In this document: piece by piece, positions 1 to 6,868 of the stretch
How positions within the stretch are numbered: the stretch's first letter is position 1
Layout of the letters: each line of letters starts with the position of its first letter
IMG/VR virus record: IMGVR_UViG_3300009502_001060
Coordinates: 1 to 54,155 of that record
Reading direction: 5' to 3' (one strand)
Origin: a virus
Length of the DNA: 54,155 bases
Program-made: the position numbers and the translations under genes
The notes under the pieces: model-generated
What the model was told of the DNA's origin: nothing
Databases searched by the model: none
The model's input: the letters and a program-made list of their open reading frames with translations, nothing else

Positions 1-297
1 AAAGAAATGGATTACTTCTATCTTGATGACGTGTTCACTGTAATGGATTACATCATCCGAGAACATCCTGTGCCTCGGGACATCAATTTAGTGTATGATA
101 TAAAAACAACTCTTATGGATATTGTGAGTTTAATACACCATTGCGTTGGAAAATTTGGTCCCCCAGTTAATCTGGCTCATTTAGGTATGAGTGAACCTTA
201 TACTGGTTCACATGAACTTCTATATCAATTGCCCATCGCTAAAAGTTTCATTGGATTAGAAGAAGGTATTCGTCGCACTGTCCAAAAATTGACATGA
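1..297 (+). CDS. NAD-dependent sugar epimerase/reductase, C-terminal fragment (cut by window edge)
   Basis: The frame is open to the first base of the window, so the gene begins upstream and only about the last 98 residues are seen. The visible part starts with DYFYLDDVFTVMDYII, matching the 'D-[FY]-[IV]-[YH]-V-D-D' strand-helix of extended short-chain dehydrogenases that act on nucleotide sugars, and ends with LEEGIRRTVQKL, the usual terminal helix of that family. GDP-fucose synthase-like enzymes are one possibility, but the NAD-binding Gly motif and the Tyr-Lys catalytic pair lie outside the window. Its stop overlaps the start of the next gene as ATGA, so the two are likely translationally coupled. 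Sugar-nucleotide synthesis for surface or DNA modification is inferred from the cluster. Confidence 0.6.
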   Translation, partial: KEMDYFYLDDVFTVMDYIIREHPVPRDINLVYDIKTTLMDIVSLIHHCVGKFGPPVNLAHLGMSEPYTGSHELLYQLPIAKSFIGLEEGIRRTVQKLT

Positions 298-1193
298 AAC
301 GAATATTCATAACTGGGATAAACGGGTTTTTAGGAAGAAACATTGCAACCCAAATACTCTCCGAAGGAAATATTATTTTCGGAACGTCTCAACATACTTC
401 TAATATAAAGGAATTGCTGCCTAAGATTGAATTCCACGAGTGCGGTATGGAGAATATTTCGGCCATCAAATCCAGTATCATAAGATTTGCTCCAGATATA
501 GTTATACATTGTGCGTGGTGGGGAGGAAATAACTACGTAGACACAAATAATTCTGATCAATTCCACAGGAATCTTCCAGGTATAGCATGTCTAATGGATA
601 TTATATCCGAAACTAAAAAGAATATTCATTTTATTGGATTTGGAACTGCTGCCGAATATGGATTACAAGAAAATCGTTCGTATGAAACTGACCCCGAATT
701 GCCTACCAGTTTATATGGTACATCCAAATTAATGGCAAAAATATATTCGGAAAAATTCTGTAAATTAAATAGTATATCGTGGACTTGGGTTCGACCATTT
801 TATATTTATGGCCCTGGCGATGTAGCTACACGCCTTATTCCACGAACCATTGTTGCATGTATTAACGGAGAAGAATTGCATCTAAACTCATGTGACTCAG
901 TAACAGATTACTTATACGTTAGTGATTTCGTTTCTGCTATATGTTTACTCGTTAATAAAAGAGCCGAAGGAATTTATAATCTTTGTTCAGGCAACAAATA
1001 TATTATCCGAAACATAATAGAAATTATCGGAAGTTTAACGGGAAATAAATCCAATATTCAATTTGACTCCACATTGGACCGTAAAGACTTTCCAAAAATA
1101 ATTTGCGGAAACAACTCCAAAATTAAGAAGCTAGGATGGGAACCAACAGTAACCCTACAAGAAGGAATTAAAAATCTTATATGGAAAAAATAA
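294..1193 (+). CDS. NAD-dependent epimerase/dehydratase (extended SDR family)
   Basis: The 299-residue protein has the length and motifs of an extended SDR nucleotide-sugar epimerase or dehydratase. A glycine-rich NAD-binding motif (TGINGFLG) lies near residue 7, and the catalytic YGTSK (Tyr-x-x-x-Lys) lies near residue 141. The substrate-side motif DYLYVSDF and a C-terminal GWEPTVTLQEGI helix are also present. It probably oxidises/reduces or epimerises a nucleoside-diphosphate sugar in the host cytoplasm, but the exact sugar cannot be read from sequence. It overlaps its neighbours on both sides (ATGA upstream, 13 bases downstream), as expected for one operon with the glycosyltransferase. The partial gene upstream is a second member of the same superfamily. 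Confidence 0.85.
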   Translation: MKRIFITGINGFLGRNIATQILSEGNIIFGTSQHTSNIKELLPKIEFHECGMENISAIKSSIIRFAPDIVIHCAWWGGNNYVDTNNSDQFHRNLPGIACLMDIISETKKNIHFIGFGTAAEYGLQENRSYETDPELPTSLYGTSKLMAKIYSEKFCKLNSISWTWVRPFYIYGPGDVATRLIPRTIVACINGEELHLNSCDSVTDYLYVSDFVSAICLLVNKRAEGIYNLCSGNKYIIRNIIEIIGSLTGNKSNIQFDSTLDRKDFPKIICGNNSKIKKLGWEPTVTLQEGIKNLIWKK

Positions 1194-2077
1194 CATTTTG
1201 TATAAACACTGCTTGTAATGAGAGACCATATCTTGAATTATTGTTGGCATCTTTATATAACGCCATTGACGTTAAGCTTCACGACATAATTATATTTGCC
1301 GATTCGGATAATCAAAACAGCGCCGAAATGGCATCTGACCAGAAAGAACTTTTTCCGAATCTAACGGTTATAAAAAATAACGGGTCTCCCATTTTTAATG
1401 GGCCTGGAATCAACTACATGTTTTCCAAAGCTAAAACCGCAATAGTCGCCTCTCTCCAAAGTGATATGGTAATGGGATTAAATTATGACAAGGCGATATT
1501 ATCCCATCTGACTGAAAACATGATTTTATCATCTACTCGTATAGAACCCCCGCTTCATGCTCTTTGTGATAATAATATAACCTATGTTAAAAACATGGGA
1601 CTTTTTCCCGAGGAATTTAATTATAATGATTTTATAAACTTTTCCGAATCTATAAAAAACCGAGACAAATTAACAAATCATTACTTTTCGCCATTCTGTT
1701 GTTATAAAAAGACATGGGATATCATTGGCGGACATGATATTCGATTTCAAAAGTCTCGGGAAGATAGTGATTTAGCCATGCGATGCTGTCTAAACAAGTA
1801 TCAATTAATCCAATGCTGGGATGCTATAGTTTATCATTTTACTTGTACCTCAAGTAGAGGACGCAATTGGTGGAAAGCGGAGAATAAAGAAAAAGATATT
1901 ATTCGACAACAAAATGATGCCATCGAAATGAATAAACTCATGGAAAAATGGCATACTTTTCTTCATCCTACTACATATGAAGATGTCGAATCACTCGCCC
2001 ATCAATACCCCGACATCCTCAAGAAAATTATAGTCACAAACCCGCCAATTGATGAGACAAAATTGACCATTATATGA
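1181..2077 (+). CDS. Family 2-like glycosyltransferase (GT-A fold)
   Basis: This 298-residue protein begins KITFCINTACNERPYLELLL, the first strand and helix of GT-A (family 2) glycosyltransferases. It continues with DIIIFADSDNQN and with a segment QSDMVMG around residue 95, at the place of the metal/nucleotide-binding DxD-type motif (here SDM). A later SREDSDLAMRC (near 190) resembles the family-2 'ED' acceptor/catalytic region. No membrane segment is visible, so it should be cytoplasmic. It overlaps the epimerase upstream and the membrane protein downstream, and the set probably makes and transfers an unusual sugar to phage DNA, a virion protein or host envelope. The acceptor is unknown. Confidence 0.75.
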   Translation: MEKITFCINTACNERPYLELLLASLYNAIDVKLHDIIIFADSDNQNSAEMASDQKELFPNLTVIKNNGSPIFNGPGINYMFSKAKTAIVASLQSDMVMGLNYDKAILSHLTENMILSSTRIEPPLHALCDNNITYVKNMGLFPEEFNYNDFINFSESIKNRDKLTNHYFSPFCCYKKTWDIIGGHDIRFQKSREDSDLAMRCCLNKYQLIQCWDAIVYHFTCTSSRGRNWWKAENKEKDIIRQQNDAIEMNKLMEKWHTFLHPTTYEDVESLAHQYPDILKKIIVTNPPIDETKLTII

Positions 2078-2415
2078 TACTTATGGGTATGGCAACAATA
2101 TGTTTAATATCATTGATTCTTCTATTTTTTTTTAGAACAGATGCCTACCTCGAATACTGCCGACTCTTTCATCTCGACTGTATATCATTCTACAAGGACT
2201 ACGATGAAAAAAAGTATGAGGATGCAACTATCACATATATACAATATCTTCGACGGGAGCACAACTGTTTCTTCGTGAGACTAATAACCTGCCCCATTTG
2301 TTTGGCCGTATGGTTGGCCATACCTGCTGCGGTCGTCACTTCCATATTGCTCTTCCCCATATTTGTTATGGGAGCACTCTTACTATTTACTGCGGTCGAC
2401 AGACTACTAGGATAA
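2074..2415 (+). CDS. Small membrane protein with CPxC motif
   Basis: I do not recognise a function. The 113-residue protein has an N-terminal hydrophobic segment (about residues 1-20) and one or two C-terminal ones (about 75-108) around the motif TCPICLAVWLAI. A Cys-Pro-x-Cys directly before a membrane helix is seen in small phage membrane proteins of the DUF1360 type, to which this could belong. The stop of the glycosyltransferase overlaps its ATG (ATGA). A second ATG at 2083 is an alternative start. An envelope location is inferred; a link to the sugar genes rests only on the operon. Confidence 0.6.
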   Translation: MILMGMATICLISLILLFFFRTDAYLEYCRLFHLDCISFYKDYDEKKYEDATITYIQYLRREHNCFFVRLITCPICLAVWLAIPAAVVTSILLFPIFVMGALLLFTAVDRLLG

Positions 2416-2418
2416 TAT

Positions 2419-2712
2419 ATGGACATTCGCAATGCTACTCAATTTGCCAACTTTGTGAGTAACAAAGGGTTACAGAATTTGGACATGAGTTTCCAGCAAA
2501 TTGTATTTTGTATTAACAATTACAATGCAATGTGCAATTGTCACAAAGCAGAAGAAAAAAAGAAACTATACGATAATTGCACCGTAGTTTATATGAACGC
2601 AGTCCACAATATAATTCCCAAATTCAAAAACGAATTTCTATCCAAAACTGACGACCGTCAAATTCAATTCTACACTGATAATGGCACCCTCATAGGGTTA
2701 GTATGCCGTTAG
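2419..2712 (+). CDS. Hypothetical protein, last gene of the + strand cluster
   Basis: The 97-residue product is not recognised. It contains five cysteines in its middle third (C31, C39, C41, C53 and a terminal CR) with no clear zinc-finger spacing, and it is predicted soluble. It follows the membrane protein by three bases, and its 3' end overlaps the 3' end of the convergent dNMP kinase gene by 23 bases, so no room remains for a terminator between the converging units. Confidence 0.55.
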   Translation: MDIRNATQFANFVSNKGLQNLDMSFQQIVFCINNYNAMCNCHKAEEKKKLYDNCTVVYMNAVHNIIPKFKNEFLSKTDDRQIQFYTDNGTLIGLVCR

Positions 2713-3403
2713 ACTTATGCCTAAAGAACTTGGTAGAATTGAGGGTTTCCAAGACAACCTCCTGAAGGTCCGTTTCTATAGAAGCATCCAATATGCTTAA
2801 CTTTCCCTTTCCTTCCCATTCAATTTTGAAATCGGCCATAGCTTCGATGATTGGATCTTGTTTTGCTTCTTCTTCATTAGGAGCAGAATCATATACCTTC
2901 ATCATTGACAAATCGCTTCCATCTTGTCCACTCTTACGCCATTCACTTCTCCATTTTTTCAAATGAATAACTTGACCACTCCATTTCTTCTGAACCCATT
3001 CAATTTCGTTGGGAAATCTGCAATCACTTATGAGAACAACCATTCGATCAGTTGACACACCACCTCTCTGAGCATCGATAATAATGTTTCGAAGCTGGTT
3101 ATCTACTTCATTGACCCAATACATACCACCTTCGCTTTCATATCGGCGTTGACATCCCCAAAAGACAAAAAGAGGTCGAACGTGTTCTTTTTGTTCTGGC
3201 GTCATGCCGAATATATCCAACTTGAACCCGTTTCTTCGAAGCATTTCCTGAACTTCAGTTTTCAGTTTATTGGCAAATGCCAATTCTATAACAGAATAAT
3301 TGTTTTTGGTCAAAATATTCTTTGCTATTTCCACAAAGGTATTTTTTCCGCAGCGGGCGTACCCCGAAACCCCCAAAACCGTAATGTTATTTGATTTTTG
3401 CAT
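2690..3403 (-). CDS. Deoxynucleoside monophosphate kinase (T4 gp1-like)
   Basis: The product phosphorylates dNMPs to dNDPs, supplying precursors for phage DNA synthesis. Near the N-terminus, VSGYARCGKNTF is a P-loop of the dNMP kinase type (G-x-x-x-x-G-K-[ST/N]T). The segments LAFANKLKTEV, WGCQRRYE and VLISDCRFPNEIEWV (Walker-B-like strand followed by RFPNE) match this family, in which RFPNE is highly characteristic. I place the start at the ATG at 3403, where AGAGAGG lies about ten bases upstream. The longer frame to 3412 would use TTG. The start overlaps the end of the upstream homing endonuclease by 17 bases, so that endonuclease sits directly in front of this gene. Confidence 0.8.
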   Translation of the reverse strand: MQKSNNITVLGVSGYARCGKNTFVEIAKNILTKNNYSVIELAFANKLKTEVQEMLRRNGFKLDIFGMTPEQKEHVRPLFVFWGCQRRYESEGGMYWVNEVDNQLRNIIIDAQRGGVSTDRMVVLISDCRFPNEIEWVQKKWSGQVIHLKKWRSEWRKSGQDGSDLSMMKVYDSAPNEEEAKQDPIIEAMADFKIEWEGKGKLSILDASIETDLQEVVLETLNSTKFFRHKSNGILTL

Positions 3404-4292
3404 GTTTCTCAAACCTCTCTTTATACTTTTCTACAAACCTTATTTCGCCATTGAGATATTTTTCTTTGAGTAATGATGAGTTTAGTCCTACATCAACAAG
3501 TTTATATTCATAACCCATTCGCCTACAAAACTCTTCCGCCGCAAGTTTTTTGGATACTACCACCTTCGTATTCCACAACTTTTGTGGTTTGACTTCCACT
3601 AACCAATGATTATCCACGAAAAAGTCGGGCTTATATGTTCTATCTACTCCTGCCCAATCTTTGTATGGTATTCTAAACTTTTTCCCCTGAGCACTCTCAC
3701 ATACAACATTATGACCTTCTATCTCATTTATGTAATATTGGAGTTCCCTTAAACTTCTAAAATGAAATCCCTTGTACCAATTCGCCCATCCATTGCCTGC
3801 ACCATTGGGAGTCGGTTTCCCATACATCGGATTATTCTTACCACTCGAAGACAAAGACCACTTCTTTTTGGCGTCTTCCATTCTCCGGTCGGCTATTTCT
3901 TTTCCGTATTTATCTACCCACATTTGATAAAGACTTTTACCCTGTTGAGATGCCTTCGCAATTTTTATAGTTCGGCGAGATTCCGCCAGCGTGTGTCCCG
4001 TCTGTTTTATGCCTTTATGAACAACAGAAATTTTCGACTTGGCTTCCTCGGAATGTTTCTTCCCATAAAAAGGATTTCCACTTCCTCGGAAAAGTTCCTT
4101 ACACTTTTCAGAATTCGATATAGCAATACACCGTTTACAATTTCCACCATTGCGACTTCCATACACCCAATCCCAATATCTCTTGTATGAGATTGGGGCA
4201 TTACACTTCGGACATACCCGTTCCCACTTTTTCGTGGTATCGCTCTTTTGCTCGTTGGTCAATTCGCTCTTTGTTTCTGATATAATACTCAT
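3387..4292 (-). CDS. Homing endonuclease: zinc finger, NUMOD3 and PD-(D/E)XK nuclease
   Basis: The 301-residue protein carries, in order, a zinc ribbon (CPKC...CKRC, residues 27-56), two NUMOD3-type DNA-binding motifs (NPFYGKKHSEEAKSKI near 73 and NPMYGKP near 153), and a C-terminal nuclease core. The core reads FRSLRELQYY (Glu), then YKPDFFVDN, then WLVEVKPQK, i.e. the E...PD...ExK pattern of PD-(D/E)XK enzymes such as TnsA-type nucleases. It has the same nuclease core as the endonucleases in the split nrdJ and uvsX genes here, but the domain order differs. It lies between dNMP kinase and the small genes of the clamp-loader cluster. A second frame overlapping its 5' end (4201-4356) suggests an old frameshift. 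Confidence 0.8.
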   Translation of the reverse strand: MSIISETKSELTNEQKSDTTKKWERVCPKCNAPISYKRYWDWVYGSRNGGNCKRCIAISNSEKCKELFRGSGNPFYGKKHSEEAKSKISVVHKGIKQTGHTLAESRRTIKIAKASQQGKSLYQMWVDKYGKEIADRRMEDAKKKWSLSSSGKNNPMYGKPTPNGAGNGWANWYKGFHFRSLRELQYYINEIEGHNVVCESAQGKKFRIPYKDWAGVDRTYKPDFFVDNHWLVEVKPQKLWNTKVVVSKKLAAEEFCRRMGYEYKLVDVGLNSSLLKEKYLNGEIRFVEKYKERFEKHAKIK

Positions 4293-4356
4293 GGTTCCAC
4301 CTTTGTTTTGCTTGTTGGCGGTCTTTCTTGGTCTTATACATCCTGTATCTTCCCAT
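4201..4356 (-). other. Overlapping 51-codon frame, possible frameshifted 5' end of the endonuclease
   Basis: A short frame starting at ATG 4356 encodes MGRYRMYKTKKDRQQAKQRW and continues with KERIDQRAKERYHEK, the Lys/Arg-rich helix common at the N-terminus of phage HNH and homing endonucleases. It ends inside the zinc-ribbon coding region of the endonuclease, which is read in another frame. A one-base change in the A-run near 4222 would join RYHEK to KWERVCPKC. It may be the ancestral start of the endonuclease or chance; there is no good ribosome site. Confidence 0.3.
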
Positions 4357-4405
4357 ACCTATAAGTATTATTCAATACTGAAAAAACTACTGAAAAATAT
4401 TTATT

Positions 4406-4567
4406 TCAACTCCAGTCGGCAGCACATGCTTTATGTTTCGTTCTCCACTTACAAATTGTGAATCCGAATAACCTTGCTCTATACGTTGTTATGGTTATGC
4501 CATCCAAATTAGAACAAGACGCTCGATATACTTTCCATATTTTATTTTTCATATTATTGTCGTTCAT
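4406..4567 (-). CDS. Small basic hypothetical protein
   Basis: A 53-residue frame starts at ATG 4567 (MNDNNMKNKIWKVYRASCSN) and overlaps the previous gene's stop by 14 bases, with GGTGA about ten bases upstream. The product is basic and has three cysteines and three tryptophans (for example FTICKWRTKHKAC). No family is recognised. It is kept because of the tight coupling typical of this cluster. The longer frame reading back to 4687 has no support upstream of this start. Confidence 0.45.
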   Translation of the reverse strand: MNDNNMKNKIWKVYRASCSNLDGITITTYRARLFGFTICKWRTKHKACAADWS

Positions 4568-4817
4568 AAACGTTTTCACCGTCTCGGTATAACCTGTCTG
4601 CAAACATATCTTCAAACCGCTTGCCGAACGCTTCTTCCAGTGCAATCTTAGCATTGAGAAGGGCCGTCTGCCTAACCGCCTTGGCATCCGCTATTGCTTC
4701 CTTCAACGTCTCAGACGTGAACCCAGAACTAACGGGCGGTATATTCTGTCGCTCTCGTAAAATGCGTTCATCTCGTGCCCGCATCGCATCCAACATGTTC
4801 TGGTCATACGTCTTCAT
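4554..4817 (-). CDS. Hypothetical helical protein downstream of clamp-loader subunit
   Basis: I start this gene at ATG 4817 (MKTYDQNMLDAMRARDERIL), which has AAGG seven bases upstream and overlaps the stop of the clamp-loader gene by 14 bases. An in-frame ATG at 4832 is possible. The 87-residue product is charged and mostly helical (ETLKEAIADAKAVRQTALL) with no known motif. In T4 the gene after gp62 is the translational repressor regA, but this protein does not resemble RegA. Function unknown. Confidence 0.55.
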   Translation of the reverse strand: MKTYDQNMLDAMRARDERILRERQNIPPVSSGFTSETLKEAIADAKAVRQTALLNAKIALEEAFGKRFEDMFADRLYRDGENVYERQ

Positions 4818-5328
4818 CTTTGCCCTTATCATCGAAGACTTCTTCCATCTCCTTGTCATCCATACCAGTTGCACGGCAAATGGATACAAGTTCGCCTTGA
4901 CCTTCCTCAGTCTTCAAAAGGATGTTGATATAGTCATTGGCTTCAAATTGTGATACTCCGAACCGATTGGCTACAATTTTGAGCAGTTCCTTCTTATGAT
5001 TCATCTTACGGGACTTAATCCACTTGTAGAAGCGAAAGTCTTGTGGAACCAGAGCAATAAGCAATTGGTAAAATTGTGGAGAGGGAATTTTATCAAACAA
5101 TTGATAAAGTTGCGCCATTTCTTCGACAATGGAGGCATCCATCGAGAGCGCACGAACAATCATGTAGTGATTGAATGTTTTGCGATCATCTTCCGATAGA
5201 TTATTATAATAATTCGGATCTTTTACTTGCCGAATTGCTTTAACGTGGTCAAACAGACTTTTTCTCTTCGGCAGCAGCGACTCGCTCTTGCTGCTTTTCA
5301 ACTTTTCGGATTTCTTTTTTGGTGCCAT
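4804..5328 (-). CDS. Probable sliding-clamp loader small subunit (T4 gp62-like)
   Basis: The 174-residue protein is close to T4 gp62 in length (187) and pattern. After a basic N-terminal tail come NHYMIVRALSM, then YQLLIALVPQDFRFYKWIK, then LLKIVANRFGVSQFEAND. T4 gp62 has the same order of a 'FMV..ALS' helix, 'YL.AAVP+.KRYGKW.K', and 'II.LLA+RYQVN..DA..Y'. gp62 joins gp44 to load the DNA polymerase clamp; gp44 and the clamp gp45 are not in this window. The N-terminus overlaps the upstream membrane coiled-coil gene by 80 bases, which is long for this genome. No better start is visible, and the lysine-rich first 20 residues may not be part of the family core. Confidence 0.65.
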   Translation of the reverse strand: MAPKKKSEKLKSSKSESLLPKRKSLFDHVKAIRQVKDPNYYNNLSEDDRKTFNHYMIVRALSMDASIVEEMAQLYQLFDKIPSPQFYQLLIALVPQDFRFYKWIKSRKMNHKKELLKIVANRFGVSQFEANDYINILLKTEEGQGELVSICRATGMDDKEMEEVFDDKGKDEDV

Positions 5329-5602
5329 AAAATGCCTTTTCCAAATCTCCCTGTAAGGTATCTTGATTCTCTCTCAGAGTCTCACACCACCCGACGATGA
5401 CTGGGATTCTGTCATCCATCTTGTCCACTCGTTCATATAAGACCTTAAGTTGATCATCAAGAGTTTTAAGAGGTTCGTTAAACGCGGTTTGTAAAATATC
5501 AAGTTTCTTATTAAGGGCAACTATCACCTTATACAATGCAAAAAGTGCAGCAGTAACCACAATAATGTAAAGAACCGTTAGTATTGATAGGAATATCGTC
5601 AT
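5249..5602 (-). CDS. Membrane-anchored coiled-coil protein
   Basis: The 117-residue protein has one N-terminal membrane helix (about residues 3-28, FLSILTVLYIIVVTAALFAL) followed by a long heptad-patterned coiled coil (KKLDILQTAF ... LEKAFYGTKKEIRKVEKQQE). Its ATG overlaps the stop of the upstream 61-residue gene (ATGA), and its end overlaps the clamp-loader start by 80 bases. A spanin- or holin-accessory-like role is possible but unsupported. No enzyme motif is present. Confidence 0.6.
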   Translation of the reverse strand: MTIFLSILTVLYIIVVTAALFALYKVIVALNKKLDILQTAFNEPLKTLDDQLKVLYERVDKMDDRIPVIVGWCETLRENQDTLQGDLEKAFYGTKKEIRKVEKQQERVAAAEEKKSV

Positions 5603-5784
5603 ATGTCTGTCTGTATTATATCTGTCTGTATTATATCTGTCTGTATTATGTCTTCCGAAACAGGTAGTTCGTCATTCTCTTTGGATTGCTTCTTAGGTTT
5701 CTTCCACGGCTGATAATCTTTATTAAACACCCGTCCATGCACCTTTGGACGGAACGGTTTATCTCTTCTGAAAGTTCGTCCCAT
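5599..5784 (-). CDS. Small basic protein with C-terminal IIQTD repeats
   Basis: The first 40 residues of this 61-residue protein are strongly basic and rich in Arg/Lys/Pro (MGRTFRRDKPFRPKVHGRVF). The last 17 are three copies of the pentapeptide I-I-Q-T-D, encoded by three 15-base DNA repeats. The repeats run up to the stop codon and the start of the next gene. It may bind nucleic acid, judging only by charge. The length of the tail is likely to vary between relatives. Confidence 0.5.
   Translation of the reverse strand: MGRTFRRDKPFRPKVHGRVFNKDYQPWKKPKKQSKENDELPVSEDIIQTDIIQTDIIQTDI
5606..5650. repeat. Three tandem 15-bp repeats
   Basis: The unit tctgtctgtattata occurs three times in succession (5606-5620, 5621-5635, 5636-5650), with one mismatch in the last base. 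Because the unit is a multiple of three it adds five residues per copy to the small basic protein without breaking the frame. Confidence 0.9.
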
Positions 5785-5900
5785 TGTTATTATCCTTTAT
5801 ACAAAAATATTGTCTCTCATTGTAAATATCATATCACATACAAAAACATCAAGCAACTTTTTTTAATAGAAAAGATTTTCCATAATAATTTGTTTCACTC

Positions 5901-5908
5901 TATTTATA
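5901..5908 (+). promoter_or_regulatory. TATTTATA motif, 5 bases before a start codon
   Basis: The octamer TATTTATA stands five bases upstream of ATG 5914. It is the only + strand copy of a motif found in the same orientation relative to the gene before at least eight - strand genes in this window. See the finding on this motif. Confidence 0.4.
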
Positions 5909-5913
5909 GGCAT

Positions 5914-6225
5914 ATGACATTATCTCTAAATGTAATCAATTCAAACAAAAAAGGAAAAGTTAAAAACCACACGTTTAATATTTTCTGTATTGACGATAGA
6001 ACTTCTATGCTTTATGATGCTAACGATTTGAAAGAACCTATAATATGGGCAACAAAATTAGAAATGAGTAGACAACTAAAACATCTCGATAAAATCATAA
6101 AAAATGGAAAAGAGTCTATGGAAGTGACCGTTTATACTTACAAATGGGGAAACAATGGATGGACATTATTTACAGGAATGCCGTGGATAGGTAAAATATC
6201 AGATATTAATAAAAAACCCATATGA
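5914..6225 (+). CDS. Hypothetical protein (103 residues)
   Basis: A longer frame exists, but only the part from ATG 5914 (MTLSLNVINSNKKGKVKNHT) looks like a protein: it follows a TATTTATA motif and a short AGG, and upstream codons are random. The product has a beta-rich pattern with FNIFCIDDRTSMLYD and VYTYKWGNNGWTLFTG. No family is recognised. It is an isolated + strand gene in a - strand region and converges on a small gene three bases away. Confidence 0.5.
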   Translation: MTLSLNVINSNKKGKVKNHTFNIFCIDDRTSMLYDANDLKEPIIWATKLEMSRQLKHLDKIIKNGKESMEVTVYTYKWGNNGWTLFTGMPWIGKISDINKKPI

Positions 6226-6228
6226 ATA

Positions 6229-6414
6229 CTAATGTACCATCACGGTGAAAGAGATAATGTCAAAATTGTCACCATAATCCCCCAACTCAAATTGCAACTC
6301 TATTTCGTCATAATCAAGGCTAACATATATTAATTTCTTCTTAGAAAAATCGAAGATGCCATATATCTGGTATGTTTTAGGATGTAACTTTTTGAGAACT
6401 CGGGGTTTATTCAT
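6229..6414 (-). CDS. Small hypothetical phage protein (61 residues)
   Basis: The protein contains YQIYGIFDFSKKKLIYVSLD followed by YDEIELQFEL. This beta-hairpin/acidic-helix pattern superficially recalls the first part of a GIY-YIG fold, but no catalytic Arg or Glu is present and the protein is far too short. It probably forms a compact alpha/beta domain of unknown function. Confidence 0.5.
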   Translation of the reverse strand: MNKPRVLKKLHPKTYQIYGIFDFSKKKLIYVSLDYDEIELQFELGDYGDNFDIISFTVMVH

Positions 6415-6438
6415 ACGAAATACACGGCATCAAATTAA

Positions 6439-6801
6439 TTAGTTTGCTCCCACGACAACTGGCATATTAACATCCACTGATGTCAGAGAAGAAGGAGTAG
6501 GAGTATTTATGGTCATTACTTGAATTAGTCTATCTGCATTATCCACAAGATTGATGCGTTTAGCTCTTGCCCGTTCCAATGTCAGCTTGGATACAGGAGT
6601 CAACGAAAACACTTTCTGCGGACGACCCGTTTTGCATGGGATAGAGCCAATTTCAACAACTTTTCTTGCCTCTTGCGCCTTACTCAGTCTTACTCGAAGA
6701 GTAATCTCAACGAAATTTGGATTGTGCTCATAGAGTTCTTTGATTGTGAATAACGTGGCCGTTGGCCAAGTCACAACTTGGTTTGTTTTATTTTTCGTCA
6801 T
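6439..6801 (-). CDS. Putative winged-helix DNA-binding protein
   Basis: The 120-residue protein reads LFTIKELYEHNPNFVEITLR, then VRLSKAQEARKVVEIG, then GRPQKVFSLTPVSKLTLERA. This is the layout of a winged helix-turn-helix: helix 2, a recognition helix with 'TLRVRLSKA', and a beta-hairpin wing ending in G-R-P-x-K-V-[FY]. It may regulate transcription of the gene cluster downstream. It has its own sigma70-like promoter 36 bases upstream, whose core is a good match, so it is probably expressed early. DNA targets are unknown. Confidence 0.6.
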   Translation of the reverse strand: MTKNKTNQVVTWPTATLFTIKELYEHNPNFVEITLRVRLSKAQEARKVVEIGSIPCKTGRPQKVFSLTPVSKLTLERARAKRINLVDNADRLIQVMTINTPTPSSLTSVDVNMPVVVGAN

Positions 6802-6836
6802 ATGATTTTTAACTAGATGTTCTCGGAATTGTAAAC

Positions 6837-6865
6837 ATCATATCATGCCACATATAATATGTCAA
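6837..6865 (-). promoter_or_regulatory. sigma70-like promoter of the winged-helix gene
   Basis: On the - strand TTGACA (complement of 6860-6865) is followed after 17 bases by TATGAT (complement of 6837-6842). The spacing is ideal and the leader to ATG 6801 is about 28 bases. A closely related block, GATATGAT then TTTACAAT, also precedes the gene starting at 5784, which suggests a shared early promoter type read by the host polymerase. Confidence 0.6.
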
Positions 6866-6868
6866 GAA

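Noticed and set aside
5686-5913. N-terminal part of a 179-codon + strand frame
   Set aside because: It overlaps the basic-protein gene antisense and crosses its promoter region; only the part from ATG 5914 looks coding.
6229-6414. A GIY-YIG nuclease from the segment IYGIF
   Set aside because: Too short and lacking YIG, the catalytic Arg and Glu.
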